The translations under genes were made by a program, and so were the position numbers. A DNA stretch of 24,412 nucleotides. Source: an uncultured Treponema sp. (GTDB lineage: Bacteria > Spirochaetota > Spirochaetia > Treponematales > Treponemataceae). Shown here piece by piece: positions 24,292 to 24,412 of the stretch; position 1 is the stretch's first letter, and each line of letters starts with the position of its first letter. The notes under the pieces are model-generated. The model saw only the letters and a program-made list of their open reading frames with translations. It did no database searches and had not been told where the DNA came from. Location: contig CAKZZO010000146.1 in NCBI GenBank assembly GCA_937885175.1, forward strand, positions 1-24,412, in the 5' to 3' direction.

Positions 24292-24405
24292 GTCATTCTG
24301 AACACCGAAAGCGTCAAAGTCATTCTGAACGCTGAAAGCGTGAAGAATCCATCATGCATACCCTAAAATGACGGGATGCTTCGGAACTTCATTCCTCAGC
24401 ATGAC
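24292..24405. repeat. intergenic repeat element with tandem units and terminal inverted repeats
   Basis: Two 26-base units beginning GTCATTCTGAAC (24292-24317 and 24319-24344) match at 23 positions. The second unit's GTCATTCTGA matches, at nine of ten bases in inverted orientation, TCAGCATGAC at 24396-24405, and five T follow (24406-24410). An internal hairpin ACGCT/AGCGT lies at 24329-24341. The wording resembles the short 'GTCATTCTGA...' intergenic repeats common in many bacterial genomes. It could also help end transcription of the giant gene. Confidence 0.65.
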
Positions 24406-24412
24406 TTTTTGC

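Overview
The window looks like chromosomal DNA from a spirochaete, most likely a Treponema of host or rumen type with moderate G+C. This is inference. It rests on a relaxed Val-Leu-Ser-Cys lipobox on a giant surface lipoprotein, an orphan EIIA-type PTS protein among housekeeping genes, an unrecognised 483-residue protein, and hairpin-rich intergenic repeats. There is no rRNA, tRNA, CRISPR array, transposase or phage gene.

Positions 164-4870 form a co-directional plus-strand group: a CBS-CBS-ACT sensor-like protein, the unrecognised 483-residue protein, an EIIA(fructose/nitrogen)-type phosphoacceptor and transketolase. It closes with a strong hairpin-plus-T-run terminator at 4837-4877. That terminator overlaps the stop codon of a convergent minus-strand Gfo/Idh/MocA oxidoreductase (4876-5913). 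The group suggests regulation of central sugar metabolism, but only transketolase has a certain function.

Positions 6034-9783 hold a type II fatty acid synthesis operon: fabD, fabG, fabF, fabZ. It has a plausible sigma-70-type promoter (6034-6062), and a 27-bp palindrome (6071-6097) sits at the expected transcription start. A cluster of perfect hairpins, including a 17-bp stem, separates fabG from fabF, and an intrinsic terminator lies at 9749-9783. Together the enzymes load malonyl groups onto ACP, condense, reduce and dehydrate. ACP, FabH and an enoyl reductase must be encoded elsewhere.

Positions 9834-24253 are one transcription unit: a near-consensus promoter and a single 14.3-kb gene for a 4,771-residue lipoprotein. 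It has a lipoprotein signal, about 25 Ig-like modules marked by a recurring (V/I)D-x-x-x-P signature, an IPT/TIG-like domain, and a C-terminal head with beta-propeller-like repeats. The head is encoded by visibly more A+T-rich DNA than the stalk. This is the most interesting object in the window: a giant, apparently modular, surface-anchored protein whose tip appears to have been exchanged. The last 150 bases hold an intergenic repeat with tandem copies and terminal inverted repeats.
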